Positions 46,577 to 55,736 of a DNA stretch of 64,000 nucleotides are shown here, in pieces. The notes beneath the pieces are model-generated. The model was not told where the DNA came from. It saw nothing but the letters and a program-made list of their open reading frames with translations, and did no database searches. The first letter of the stretch is position 1; each line of letters begins with the position of its first letter. Position numbers and translations under genes: made by a program. Source of the DNA: Bradyrhizobium sp. 200 (GTDB taxonomy: Bacteria; Pseudomonadota; Alphaproteobacteria; Rhizobiales; Xanthobacteraceae). The DNA lies in contig NZ_CP064689.1 of assembly GCF_023100945.1 (NCBI RefSeq), positions 5,500,001 through 5,564,000 of the forward strand, read 5' to 3'.

Positions 46577-46975
46577 TGCCGCGAGCGCTACGCTTCGCTG
46601 CCGCAATCGCTCGCAGCGCCTTGTCGGCCCATGTCCGCTCGGCCTACAACGCACGGCGAGTTGTTTGCGAGATAGTGCCGATGTCGGCTTTGGGTCCCGG
46701 ACCGGACCGTTTGTATTGGCCTTGTGGCTGGCCTGTTTCGACCTCATATTGGTCGACTTCTCTCCCGTAAAGGCGCCGTTCCTGTGACGCTTGAACTGAA
46801 GCATCCGAACGTTTGCGTAAACCTTGATCGCTACGTGGGAATTGCCGATCCCTTCGTATGACCGATCGCGCCTGCCGCATTCTGCGGAACAAATCAACGT
46901 GCTCGTGCGTCGCCATGGTGACATAACGCCGTTGTTTATCGTGCCTGCCCTTTAGGAGCGAGGAGGAGCCGATCG
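46577..46975. other. Intergenic region with dispersed-repeat fragments
   Basis: Short ORFs here are translations of repeat-like DNA. ATGTCGGCTTTGGGTCCCGG at 46681-46700 is a close copy of the fragment at 43648. The right end has AGGAGCGAGGAGGAG as the ribosome site for the DUF4337 gene. No RNA gene or terminator with a T-run was recognised. Confidence 0.45.
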
Positions 46976-47578
46976 ATGAAAGCCGAAGACGCCGCCGACA
47001 TGATGGATCAGGAGAAGGCGAACGACCGCTTCAAGCAGCGCGCCGCGGTCGGCATCGCCATTCTGGCGATGCTGCTGGCCATCACCGGGCTTGGCGGCGC
47101 CAACGCCGGCAAGGAGGCGACCAACAACAACATCTATGCCGCGAACCACTATGCCTTCTACCAGGCCAAGAACATCCGCCAGACCGACTACAACCTCGCG
47201 GCCGACGCGATCGAACTGGCGTTCCTGCAGGACGGAAGCCTCAACGCCGAGGCCAGGACGGCCCTGAAGGCAAAAGCGGAGGCCTATCGCAAGACGGCGG
47301 CACGCTACGAGTCCGAGCCCGAGACGCAGGAGGGCAAGAAGGAATTGATGGCGCGGGCCAAGGACTACGAGAGCAGGCGCGACCATGCGCTGAAGCAGGA
47401 TCCCTACTTCGACTATGCCGAAGCGCTTCTGCAGATCGCCATCGTGCTGATCTCGGTCTCGATCGTCGCGACGCTGCCCTGGCTTGCGATCGTCGGCGGC
47501 ATCGTCGGTGCCGCGGGTGGCCTGCTGATGGTCAACGGCTATACACTGGCGGTCGAGATACCGTTTCTGGCAGCATAG
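46976..47578 (+). CDS. DUF4337 membrane protein
   Basis: This is a 200-residue protein with a strong AGGAGGAG ribosome site. A membrane helix lies at about 22-40, and a long charged helical region follows (ARTALKAKAEAYRKTAARYE). Two helices at the C-terminus (about 150-190) end in PFLAA. The segment GGANAGKEATNNNIYAANHYAFYQAKNIRQ is characteristic of DUF4337. Function is unknown. It is monocistronic. Confidence 0.85.
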   Translation: MKAEDAADMMDQEKANDRFKQRAAVGIAILAMLLAITGLGGANAGKEATNNNIYAANHYAFYQAKNIRQTDYNLAADAIELAFLQDGSLNAEARTALKAKAEAYRKTAARYESEPETQEGKKELMARAKDYESRRDHALKQDPYFDYAEALLQIAIVLISVSIVATLPWLAIVGGIVGAAGGLLMVNGYTLAVEIPFLAA

Positions 47579-47748
47579 AGGTCCGCACGCACGCTGCGCT
47601 GGTCGGATGGTGGTGGCGGGTCCGTTTGGCAAGGACGAGGGGAGCGACGACAATGTGACGCCGGCAGCGTCCCGTCGACGTCTGCTTGCTGGGTAGAGCG
47701 ACGTGGAGCAAGGCCGCCCGGACTTCGCGTTTTGACCCATCTCCGACC

Positions 47749-49330
47749 TCAGCCCTCTGGCACCCCGGCTATGAGCATGCCCTCATAGAAGCGCTGGCGC
47801 GCGGCAAGGAAGGTCGGATGGTTGCTCGGCGCATTGGCGCGGTAGCGGCGGATGGTGAAGGTCGGATCGAGCGTCAGCCCGGCCTGTGCGGCGGCCCGCC
47901 GCCTGATCCAGTTCGCCGAGCAGTGCAAGGGCGGCAGCGAGGAAGAAGTGCGCTAGAGGGTAATTGCGGTTTGCCTCGATGCTGCGACGTAGCCATGCGA
48001 TCGCTTCGGCATCTGCACCAAGCTGGTGCTTGGCGACGGCGATGTAAAACAGCCATCGAAAGGCGAGGGTATCTCGAGGAGAGAGCCGGAGCGCCTCGTT
48101 GACGTGAGCCTTAGTTTCGTCGCCGCGGCCGATGTACCATTTGGCGAGGCCGATGGCAGCATGCGCTTGAGCTAGATTTCGATCGAGCGCCAACCCCTGC
48201 TCGCATTCGGCAATGCCTTGAACCGCGCGATTGGTCGCGTTTAGGACGCTCCCTAGAAGTACATGGGCTCGCGCATGCTGAGGGGCCATGCTTAGAACTT
48301 TGATCAAACCCCTCTCAGCAGCCTGAAGGTATACGGTCCGATCGTCGGTAACAAAGGAGGCGCCGGTCTCTAAATTTGCTCGTGCCAAGCTCACCATCGC
48401 CTCGATATTGCTGGGGTCGAGTGCCAGAGCACGGTCGAAGAAGCCGCGCGCTTGCGCCATGTATTCGGGGTTTAGCCCATTGTTCAGCCACGCCCTACCT
48501 TGGAAAACGAGGTCAGTTGCGTCTGGGTGCAGTGAATGTTCTGCGCGCCGCGCTTCGGCTACGATAAGTTGGGCATCTAGCGCGTTGGCGAGCCTCGATA
48601 CGATTTCGTCCTGCATATCAAATAAGTCAGCAATGGGCTTGTCAAAGCGCTCGGCCCAAAGGTGACTGCCGGTTTCGGCGTCGACCAATTGCACGTTCAC
48701 CCGGAGGCGGTTGCCACCACGTTGCACTGAGCCTTCGAGCACATAGCGAACGTTCAACTCACGTCCCAGCTTCTTTACGTCCACGGGTCTGCCCTTGAAG
48801 GTGAACGCAGTGTTGCGCGCAATCACGAACGCGCCATTGATGCGCGACAAGTCCGTAATTAGGCTTTCGGTCACGCCATCAACGAAAAAGTCTTGCTCGG
48901 GATCGCCGCCGATATTCGCGAACGGCAGCACCACGATGGAAAGGCGGGGCCCTGAAAGCGGGCTAGGCGCCGAGTCGCCGTTCTGCGTCGCCGAGCCAAC
49001 CGGCTCAATTGCGGGCCTGTGCGCTTCCTGCACTGTACAAACGAAGCGGAAACCTTTGCGCGGCAATGTTTTGATTAAGTGCTGCTTCTCGCCCGTGTCG
49101 CCAATTGCGCTGCGAGCGGCATTTAGGCGGGTCGTCAGCGCGGCGTCTGAGACGATGCGCCCGTTCCAAACGGCGTTGATGAGGTCGTCTCTGCTTACCA
49201 CGCGCTCCCTGTTGCGGATCAGGTATTCGAGCAGGTCAAAAACTTGCGGTGTGATCGACACCGCATCCGCCCCCCGATGCAGTTCGCGCCGTTCCGTATC
49301 AAATGTGTACTCCTCGAAGAGATAACGCAA
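47749..49330 (-). pseudogene. wHTH/TolB-like/TPR regulator, frameshifted copy
   Basis: This is a close paralogue of the intact gene at 51352-52932. It has an OmpR-type winged helix (about 1-100, DLLEYLIRNRERVVSRDDLINAVW), a TolB-N-like domain (SIVVLPFANIGGDPEQDFFVDG) and TPR repeats. TTG at 49330 matches the GTG start of the paralogue. Near 47896-47900 one extra base follows GELDQA; the raw frame then ends at 47783 with an unrelated tail. Removing the base restores AAAQAGLTLDPTFTIRRY and an ending GVPEG at 47749, as in the paralogue. It is probably a pseudogene, or the base is a sequencing error. It is divergent from a DUF1127 gene. Confidence 0.8.
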
Positions 49331-49476
49331 GCTGCCATTCCCTCTCGGGGTCCACTGAAGCCCCTGGAGTACAAAGAATAAGCTGCCGGTAAGGGAAATG
49401 TAAGCCACCAGTTAAGCGCACCAGCGCATCTTGCGGCAACTTGGCCCGGTGAACAGTCCAGACAGGACACACCGCA

Positions 49477-49734
49477 ATGAGCACGATCCAAGGGACCACC
49501 GAGCTGGGACCGACAACCGCAAAGCGACAGGTCTACAGTCCTCTCGAAACATATTGGAATGCATTTCAGGAGTGGCGCAAACGCGAGAGGCGGCGAACCG
49601 AGTTGTGTCGCCTGACGGACAACGAGCTTATGGACATTGGTATCACGCGCGGTGAGATCGACTACGTCGCCTCGAACCACTCAATCTCACCCGATCCCCT
49701 CCGTTGGATGTCTGATATCGGCACCCTAAGATGA
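49477..49734 (+). CDS. DUF1127 family small protein
   Basis: This 85-residue protein has the C-terminal DUF1127 motif: WRKRERRRTELCRLTDNELMDIGITRGEID. Small DUF1127 proteins of alphaproteobacteria are arginine-rich and linked to stress and RNA-related phenotypes; long and short forms exist. It is divergent from the frameshifted wHTH/TPR gene. A stub with the same start sequence lies in the corresponding position of the second copy (53086). Confidence 0.87.
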   Translation: MSTIQGTTELGPTTAKRQVYSPLETYWNAFQEWRKRERRRTELCRLTDNELMDIGITRGEIDYVASNHSISPDPLRWMSDIGTLR

Positions 49735-49852
49735 CCACCATTGGCACGCCGGGTTGCGGCTTTCTATTTTACGCCTCAGCGCTTGTGAGCTAAGTTCCGA
49801 CGGTCATCACGAGCCGTGCGTACCTTATTCGTCCGCAAGCAGAGAGCTGGAC

Positions 49853-51226
49853 ATGCAGCCGATGAACGACATCTCTTTCGAGACAGCTCTGGGCGAGCGC
49901 GTCGAGGACATGCTCGACGCCTGCACGCGGTGCGGCAAATGTGTCGAGGTCTGTCCGAGCGTGAAACCTGCCGGCATCGCGGCCGCAAGTTCCGACAACA
50001 TCATCAGCGGTGTGCTTGACATCGTACGGAACGGCGATGGCCCAGAGGCGTCGCGCAAATGGGCAGCGTCCTGCATGCGAAGCGGCGAGTGCATCAAGGC
50101 GTGCGACTACGGTGTCAATCCGCGCTTCCTGCTTGCCATGGCACGCCTCGCCATGGCGAAGGCCGAGAGCGAGCTGCCCGACCGGCGCCGCCTGGGCGTG
50201 GAAAGGTACCGCGATCTCAGTCGCGATGTGACGGTGCTCTCGCGTTTGCAGCTCGATGGCGAGGTGCTGGAGCGGCTCGGCCAGAAATCAGCGTCAGTAT
50301 CGACACCCGTCGAGGCGCCCGACTTCGTGTTTTACACCGGCTGCAACGTGCTCAAGACGCCGCACATCGCGTTGCTTGCCCTCGATATCATGGATGCGCT
50401 CGGCATCACGTACCAGGTGATGGGCGGGCCAAGCCATTGTTGCGGCATCATGCAGCTAGGCCCCGGCGACATCGAGATGTCTGGGCGTATGGGCTCGAGC
50501 ACGATGGAGAAGTTGTCGCACTCCAAGTCCGGCCAGGTGATCTCCTGGTGTCCTAGCTGCTACGTCCAGTTCACAGAATTGACACTGCCGACGATTGAAC
50601 GACAGCGCGGCTCGCGGCCGTTCGAGATGACGCCGTTCATGCAATTTCTCGACGGCCGGCTTGCTCAGTTGAAGCCGCACTTGCAGCGACGGGTTGAAAT
50701 GCGGGTCGCGCTGCACCGACATCCCGGCGTAGCAGGCGTCATGGAAGCCGCTGCTGAAATCTTGGGGGCGATCCCCGGCGTTGAACTAGTTGACCTGAAG
50801 CAGCCGGCAGTCGGCTTGCAGAGCGTCAATGTCGGCGTGCTTCCCGCGTTCAAACGCGAGTTGCAGCTTAATGAACTCCAAGCGGCGTGCGACGCGGGCG
50901 TTGATGCACTGGTTGCGGTCTATCATTCCGATCATCGCGAACTGTGCGCTCACGAACGCGACTGGCCATTTCGTATAATTAACATCCTCGAAGTGGTCGG
51001 CGAGAGTATGGGGCTCCATCAGCAAGATCGTTACAAGCAGCTCAAGATTATGCAGGATGCTGACCAGATCGTGTCCGAATGCAGCGACCTGATCGCTCAG
51101 CATGCGCTAGACGTCGGAAAGGCTCGCGACGTCGTTGTTAAATCGATGCTCGGCGACCAACCTCTTCCCCTGAATCGCGGGTCACGCCCGGTGGAGCAAG
51201 GCGCGGGCGACGTGGCGTCGGCATAA
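49853..51226 (+). CDS. Fe-S oxidoreductase, HdrD/GlpC-like with CCG domains
   Basis: This is a 457-residue iron-sulfur protein starting at ATG 49853. A 4Fe-4S site is at C24, C27, C30 and C34 (ACTRCGKCVEVCPS). A second site has C74, C80 and C84 (CMRSGECIKACDYG) with Ser in place of the usual second Cys. A CCG domain follows, with GCNVLKTPHIALLAL, PSHCCGIMQLGPGD and WCPSCYVQ. The C-terminal third resembles a second CCG half but keeps only part of its cysteines. HdrD/GlpC-like proteins pass electrons to thiol or quinone partners; the partner is not visible. It lies between the two copies of the wHTH/TPR regulator. Confidence 0.83.
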   Translation: MQPMNDISFETALGERVEDMLDACTRCGKCVEVCPSVKPAGIAAASSDNIISGVLDIVRNGDGPEASRKWAASCMRSGECIKACDYGVNPRFLLAMARLAMAKAESELPDRRRLGVERYRDLSRDVTVLSRLQLDGEVLERLGQKSASVSTPVEAPDFVFYTGCNVLKTPHIALLALDIMDALGITYQVMGGPSHCCGIMQLGPGDIEMSGRMGSSTMEKLSHSKSGQVISWCPSCYVQFTELTLPTIERQRGSRPFEMTPFMQFLDGRLAQLKPHLQRRVEMRVALHRHPGVAGVMEAAAEILGAIPGVELVDLKQPAVGLQSVNVGVLPAFKRELQLNELQAACDAGVDALVAVYHSDHRELCAHERDWPFRIINILEVVGESMGLHQQDRYKQLKIMQDADQIVSECSDLIAQHALDVGKARDVVVKSMLGDQPLPLNRGSRPVEQGAGDVASA

Positions 51227-51351
51227 CTGCCTGACGTCGCCTATTGATACCTTTGAGATGTGCCGACGGGTCACCAGAATGTCCGCTTATTAGGGTAGGC
51301 CGGAAGTTGTTAGTGCGCGGCCGAGATGGCGCGAATGACCCATAAGCGACA

Positions 51352-52932
51352 TCACCCTTCCGGCACCCCGGCCATCCGCATGCCCTCAATGAAGCGCTCG
51401 CGTCCCGCGAGATACACGGGTTGGTCGCTTGGGGTGTTAGTGCGATAGCGCCGGATATTGAAACTCGGATTGAGCGCAAGGCCCGCCTGCGCTGCAGCCC
51501 GTGCCTCATCCAGCTCGCCGACCTGCGCCAACACGGTCGCGAGATAGAAGTGCGCAAGGGGGTAATTTCGGTTTGCCTCAAGGCTCCGGCGCAGCCAAAC
51601 GATCGCTTCGGTGTCGGCGCCGTGCCAAAATTTGGCGAGACCGACAATCAAACTCCAGACATAGACGAGTGTATCGCGGGGAGAGAGGCGGAACGCCTGC
51701 TCCATGTGGGCTTCGGTTTCCCCGCCCCGCCCGAGATAAAGCTTCGCAAGGCCGATGTGCGCGTGCGCGTTGGCCAAATTCCGATCCAGCGCCAACGCCC
51801 GCTCGCATTCGGCGATGCCTTGAGCCGCGCGGTTCGAAAATATTTGTACGATGCCCAGGACGTTATGAGCCCGGGGATGGTTCGGTGCCAAGGACAGCGC
51901 CTTTGTGACGGCCGCCTCGGCTGCGGTGAGATGTTCAATCCGATCGTCGGTAAGATGGTTGGTGCCAATTGTGCAACTAACTCCGGCTGTGCCGACCAGC
52001 GCCTCAACATTTCCCGGTTCGAGCGCCAAGGCCCGTTCATAGAAGCCGCGCGCTTGTGCCATGTATTCGGGGGTTAGGCGCCTGTTGAACCACGCGGCGC
52101 CTTGGAAACACAAGTCAGTCGCGTCGGGGTTGGGTAACCGCTCCGCTCGCCGCGCTTCGACCGCAATCAAAAGCGCGTTCAGCGTGTTGGCGAGCCGCGA
52201 TACGATTTCGTCTTGCATATCGAAGAGATCGGCAACGGGCTTGTCGAAACGCTCGGCCCAAAGATGATTGCCGGTTTCGGCGTCGATCAACTGGACATTC
52301 ACCCGAAGCCGGTTGCCGCCGCGTTGCACCGAACCTTCAAGAACGTACCGGACGTTTAACTCGCGCCCGATTTGCCTCACGTCAACGGCCTTGCCCTTGA
52401 AGGTGAGCGCCGTGTTGTGAGCGATGACGAACGAACCACTGATGCGGGACAGGTCCGTGGTCAAACTCTCAGTCATTCCATCGACGAAATAATCGTGGTT
52501 GGGATCGCCGCCGGGGTTGGCGAAGGGCAGTACAACAATGGAAAGTCGGGGCGCTGAAGACGGCACCTTTCCAAGGTCGCCGCCATGCGTCGCCAAGCTA
52601 GCCGATTGGGCCGCGCGCTGCCGGTCTTCGAATATAGTGCCCACGAAGCGAAAGCCCTTGCGCGGCAGCGTCTTGATCAGGTGCTGCTTCTCGCCGGTGT
52701 CGCCGATCGCGTTCCGGGCGGCATTGAGGCGGGTCGTCAACGCTGCATCCGAGACGGCGCGGCCATTCCAGATGGCACGGATGAGGTCGTCCTTGCTGAC
52801 GACGCACTCCCTATTGCGGATCAGGTAGTCGAGCAAGTCGAACACCTGTGGTGTGATCGGGACCATCTCGGCGCCGCGATGCAGCTCGCGACGGTCCGAG
52901 TCAAACGTATAGTCCTCGAAGAGATAGCGCAC
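51352..52932 (-). CDS. wHTH/TolB-like/TPR regulator, intact copy
   Basis: This 526-residue protein starts with GTG. Residues about 1-105 are an OmpR/CadC-type winged helix (VFDLLDYLIRNRECVVSKDDLIRAIWNG) with no receiver. A linker leads to a TolB-N-like domain at about 130-250 (SIVVLPFANPGGDPNHDYFVDGMTE, RYVLEGSVQRGGNRLRVNVQ). The rest is TPR repeats to the C-terminus (PDATDLCFQGAAWFNRRLTPEYMA). There is no membrane helix and no cyclase domain, although such proteins are often named adenylate cyclase-like. It is a CadC-like regulator of unknown input. A nearly identical architecture occurs at 47749-49330. Confidence 0.85.
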   Translation of the reverse strand: MRYLFEDYTFDSDRRELHRGAEMVPITPQVFDLLDYLIRNRECVVSKDDLIRAIWNGRAVSDAALTTRLNAARNAIGDTGEKQHLIKTLPRKGFRFVGTIFEDRQRAAQSASLATHGGDLGKVPSSAPRLSIVVLPFANPGGDPNHDYFVDGMTESLTTDLSRISGSFVIAHNTALTFKGKAVDVRQIGRELNVRYVLEGSVQRGGNRLRVNVQLIDAETGNHLWAERFDKPVADLFDMQDEIVSRLANTLNALLIAVEARRAERLPNPDATDLCFQGAAWFNRRLTPEYMAQARGFYERALALEPGNVEALVGTAGVSCTIGTNHLTDDRIEHLTAAEAAVTKALSLAPNHPRAHNVLGIVQIFSNRAAQGIAECERALALDRNLANAHAHIGLAKLYLGRGGETEAHMEQAFRLSPRDTLVYVWSLIVGLAKFWHGADTEAIVWLRRSLEANRNYPLAHFYLATVLAQVGELDEARAAAQAGLALNPSFNIRRYRTNTPSDQPVYLAGRERFIEGMRMAGVPEG

Positions 52933-53085
52933 AGCCCTTCCCCCGCTAGCCTTCTAATCCCTGAGAGACGCTCCACAGCCAAATGCAAGATTATGCCGCT
53001 CGCGAGCAAAATGTAAGCCGCTGGTCAAGGAGGCTTGCCCAGAGCGGTCGCATTTTTCAGGTGATTGGCGATCGGGATTTCTGCA

Positions 53086-53136
53086 ATGAGCGGAATCCAG
53101 ACATCGCCAAGTACATGGCTCTTTTCAGGTTTATGA
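53086..53136 (+). pseudogene. Stub of a DUF1127 gene
   Basis: In the position corresponding to the DUF1127 gene of the other copy, the sequence GCAATGAGCGGAATCCAGAC matches GCAATGAGCACGATCCAAGG (49474 on). The frame then reads MSGIQTSPSTWLFSGL and stops. The upstream 80 bases, including AATGTAAGCC, are also shared. The rest of the gene is missing, so this is the right-hand limit of the duplicated block. Confidence 0.55.
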
Positions 53137-53149
53137 GTAACGCCCTAGT

Positions 53150-53923
53150 TTACCCCTTCACCGTCACGGCCCGCCCGATCACCGGCTGGGCGGCCACCGG
53201 CGGATTGGCGGTTTGCGCCGCGAGTTCGCCGATCAGGCGGTCGGCATCGGCCGCGATCGTGTCGGGCGTTTGAATCACCAGCCGCTCCAACGCCCAGCGA
53301 TACGAGGAAATGCGCCGCTCCAGGCATTGCTGGACCCACTGCACGATCAGCGTGTTCTCTTCCATGCGGGCGACCGCATCGGCCTGTTCGCGCGGCGATA
53401 GTTCCGACACCATCCTCAGGCTGGCGCTGCGCTTGCGGTCGAGTTCGATGACGCGCGCGGCGGAGGCAAAGAACGGCTCGAACCGCGTGATGTCGTTGCG
53501 GACGTCCTCGATCAATTGCTGATAGCGCGAGGTGTGCGAGCGGTGCGGTTCGTCGATCAAAGCGCGTCCGTAGGTGGTGCGGTCGAACACGACCTTCTGC
53601 CGCCATGGCGAGGGCAATGGCTGGTAATCGCCGAACACGCTCTTCCAGGCGGGCCGCGAGTGCGGCGGTTCGATCAGGGGATAGGCGAGATCGCGAAGCT
53701 GGCGCTCGTTTTCGGTGAGCTGGAAGTGCGAGGGCTTGAGGCCGACGCTGGCCGTGGCCTCGGCGCCGAGCCAGCGATGCATGTCGTCGTTGCGCATGTC
53801 AGCGCGGGTGCGGCCGAAATCGCCGCCGCTACAGCCGCCGAGCACAGCACTTGCCACGAGCAGCATGAGAGCCGGGAGTGACCGAGGCCCGGTGGTCCGG
53901 ATCGGGAGGCACAGCTCCGGCAT
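53150..53923 (-). CDS. Lipoprotein of unknown function
   Basis: The ATG at 53923 gives a 257-residue protein with a lipoprotein signal (LPALMLLVASAVLGGCSGG, lipobox LGGC). The mature part is soluble, with a helical, charged middle (RYQQLIEDVRNDITRFEPFF, VIELDRKRSASLRMVSELSP). No catalytic motif is seen. A longer frame to 54034 overlaps the small gene upstream and lacks the export signal at its start. It sits 17 bases after the small GTIIEFP gene, probably in one operon. Confidence 0.78.
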   Translation of the reverse strand: MPELCLPIRTTGPRSLPALMLLVASAVLGGCSGGDFGRTRADMRNDDMHRWLGAEATASVGLKPSHFQLTENERQLRDLAYPLIEPPHSRPAWKSVFGDYQPLPSPWRQKVVFDRTTYGRALIDEPHRSHTSRYQQLIEDVRNDITRFEPFFASAARVIELDRKRSASLRMVSELSPREQADAVARMEENTLIVQWVQQCLERRISSYRWALERLVIQTPDTIAADADRLIGELAAQTANPPVAAQPVIGRAVTVKG

Positions 53924-53939
53924 TTCAAAATTCCGTCGT

Positions 53940-54140
53940 TCAGGGGCGCCGACGGCGACGGCGACCGGGCGCCGTCCCCGCTTCCGGTCCGCGCCCGTCG
54001 CCGGTCTCGCCGGCTTCACGTTCGATGCGGACAACGGGAAGGATCAGCACGGTTCCCAGGCCATCGCGTGGAGCGCCATCCGTGGTTGAGCCCGGCCGCC
54101 GCGAAGCCGCATCCGCCGGAAATTCAATGATGGTGCCCAT
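53940..54140 (-). CDS. Small conserved hypothetical protein (MGTIIEFP type)
   Basis: This 66-residue protein starts at ATG 54140 after GAGAGAAC. It begins MGTIIEFPADAASRRPGS, contains LILPVVRIERE and ends in a poly-Arg tail. This pattern is familiar from small conserved proteins of the group without known function. It lies directly upstream of the lipoprotein gene. Translation from the in-frame 54188 start would add 16 residues without family support. Confidence 0.68.
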   Translation of the reverse strand: MGTIIEFPADAASRRPGSTTDGAPRDGLGTVLILPVVRIEREAGETGDGRGPEAGTAPGRRRRRRP

Positions 54141-54384
54141 GTTCCGTTCTCTCTGGTTGCCGCACGGACACGATTTGGCCAGCGACATGCCAACATTCAG
54201 AACAGAACGTGGTTAACGGCATCTTAATTTGTGGAGGTGGTACAGTTACGGGTTCCGAGGCTGTCTGCGCCCGCCGAAAGCTCGCATTTTATCGGATTTC
54301 TTCACGGGCTGTTTTCCTTAACCAACTCTTAAAGTGCCGTACGTAGGCTGACGCGAGGGATTATCGAAGTCGCGTACACCTGAC

Positions 54385-55362
54385 ATGACCGCAGCTCCAT
54401 TGTTTCCGGGATTCGACGGGCTGATGACGCTCTCGCGCCGCGAGGGCGTGGACATCAGGCCTACCTTGCTGCGCGTGCTGACCGATCTCTACGTCCAGAC
54501 CAGCGCCCATTCCGCCGACGAGGAGCGGCAGTTCATCGAACTGACGTCCCGCCTGATCGACCAGGTCGACGACGCCACCCGCGCCGCGGTGCGGGCGCGG
54601 CTTGCGATCTATCCGGCGACGCCGGCCGAGATCATGGACAAGCTCGGGCTGCGGCGTTCACACCCCGGCGAGATCCTTCCCGTCGCGGCTGCGATTGCCG
54701 CCGCTCCGACCGACGCGCCGACGGTGAAAGAGCCGACCGAAGCGCAGTTGCGGATGGCGGCCACCCTGGCGATGCGGCCCAACGATGCCGCCGAAATCAG
54801 CGACATGTTCTTCGCAGCCGGCGCCAGCGAGCGCGCGCTGATCCTGCACAATCTCGCCGACACGCCGCTGAAGGCCTCGCCGCGCATTCCCGCAGCCCGC
54901 GCTGCGCGCGCGCTTCATATCCTGGAGATGGCCGCATTCGCCGAAGACACCGAGAACTTCGCGCTCGAACTCGGCGAAGCGTTGATCCTGCCGCAGCGGA
55001 TTGCCGAACAGGTGGTCCACGATCCCGGTGGCGAGCCGCTCGCCTGCGCCGCGCGCGCTCTGGACATGCCGAGCGCAGCCTTCCAGCGCGTGCTGCTGTT
55101 CCTCAATCCGGAATTCGGCTCATCCGTGCACAACGTTTATCGTTTGTCGCGGCTATACGATCGCTTGAGCGAACAATCCGCACTCGTGATGCTGGCCGCA
55201 TGGCGCGGCTCGACCATGGCCGTCGCCCGCGCCAAATATCGCTCCGCGCTGTACGACGATGAGCGCCATCGCCCGCGTGCGGCAACGCCGCAAACCCGTC
55301 CCGCCGTGCAGCCCGGAACGGCGCCGGCCATTCGCACCGGCACCGACGGCCCGAAACGCTAA
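54385..55362 (+). CDS. DUF2336 family protein
   Basis: This is a 325-residue soluble helical protein. It begins with a DUF2336-type repeat region (LFPGFDGLMTLSRREGVDIRP, DLYVQTSAHSADEERQFIEL) and continues with HEAT-like helices and a variable tail. DUF2336 proteins are found in alphaproteobacteria; their role is not established. It is single and its stop overlaps that of the convergent DUF1491 gene. Confidence 0.82.
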   Translation: MTAAPLFPGFDGLMTLSRREGVDIRPTLLRVLTDLYVQTSAHSADEERQFIELTSRLIDQVDDATRAAVRARLAIYPATPAEIMDKLGLRRSHPGEILPVAAAIAAAPTDAPTVKEPTEAQLRMAATLAMRPNDAAEISDMFFAAGASERALILHNLADTPLKASPRIPAARAARALHILEMAAFAEDTENFALELGEALILPQRIAEQVVHDPGGEPLACAARALDMPSAAFQRVLLFLNPEFGSSVHNVYRLSRLYDRLSEQSALVMLAAWRGSTMAVARAKYRSALYDDERHRPRAATPQTRPAVQPGTAPAIRTGTDGPKR

Positions 55363-55703
55363 GACTTCGCCAGATCCAGAAAATGCCGCCCTGCCCGGTC
55401 CTCGGTCTCGACGATCCAAGCATCGGGATCGAACCGCAGTTCCTTGGCGAGTCGCTCCTCGACCGATTGCTCCGGCACCGGCTGCGGCGAAGCCGGCGCG
55501 AACAGCCGTTCCGCCGGGCGGCTCTCGTCATAGACGGTCTGCGGCGCGGGTGCATACAGCATGGCGTTGCCGTCGAGCAGCGCCACCTTGACGAACACCG
55601 CCCCCGCCTCCTCCGCCCCGCGCTTGCGCACGGCGCCAAAGATTCCCTCATTCTGGCAGCGGCGCAGATAAGCGGCCACCCAGATGCTTGATTTCAATCG
55701 CAT
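55359..55703 (-). CDS. DUF1491 family protein
   Basis: This is a 114-residue protein with the DUF1491 pattern: MRLKSSIWVAAYLRRCQNEG, AEEAGAVFVKVALLDG, LFAPAS, and the ending DAWIVETEDRAGRHFLDL. Function is unknown. It overlaps the DUF2336 gene tail-to-tail by four bases (CTAA), so the two stops share bases. It is downstream of the PG-binding gene on the same strand, 33 bases away, possibly in the same operon. Confidence 0.87.
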   Translation of the reverse strand: MRLKSSIWVAAYLRRCQNEGIFGAVRKRGAEEAGAVFVKVALLDGNAMLYAPAPQTVYDESRPAERLFAPASPQPVPEQSVEERLAKELRFDPDAWIVETEDRAGRHFLDLAKS

Positions 55704-55736
55704 GGAATCGACGATAGGACAGCGATCAGGCGGAAG

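Noticed and set aside
51352..52932. Adenylate cyclase name for the wHTH/TPR regulators
   Set aside because: No cyclase catalytic domain is present; only a TolB-like and TPR region follows the winged helix.
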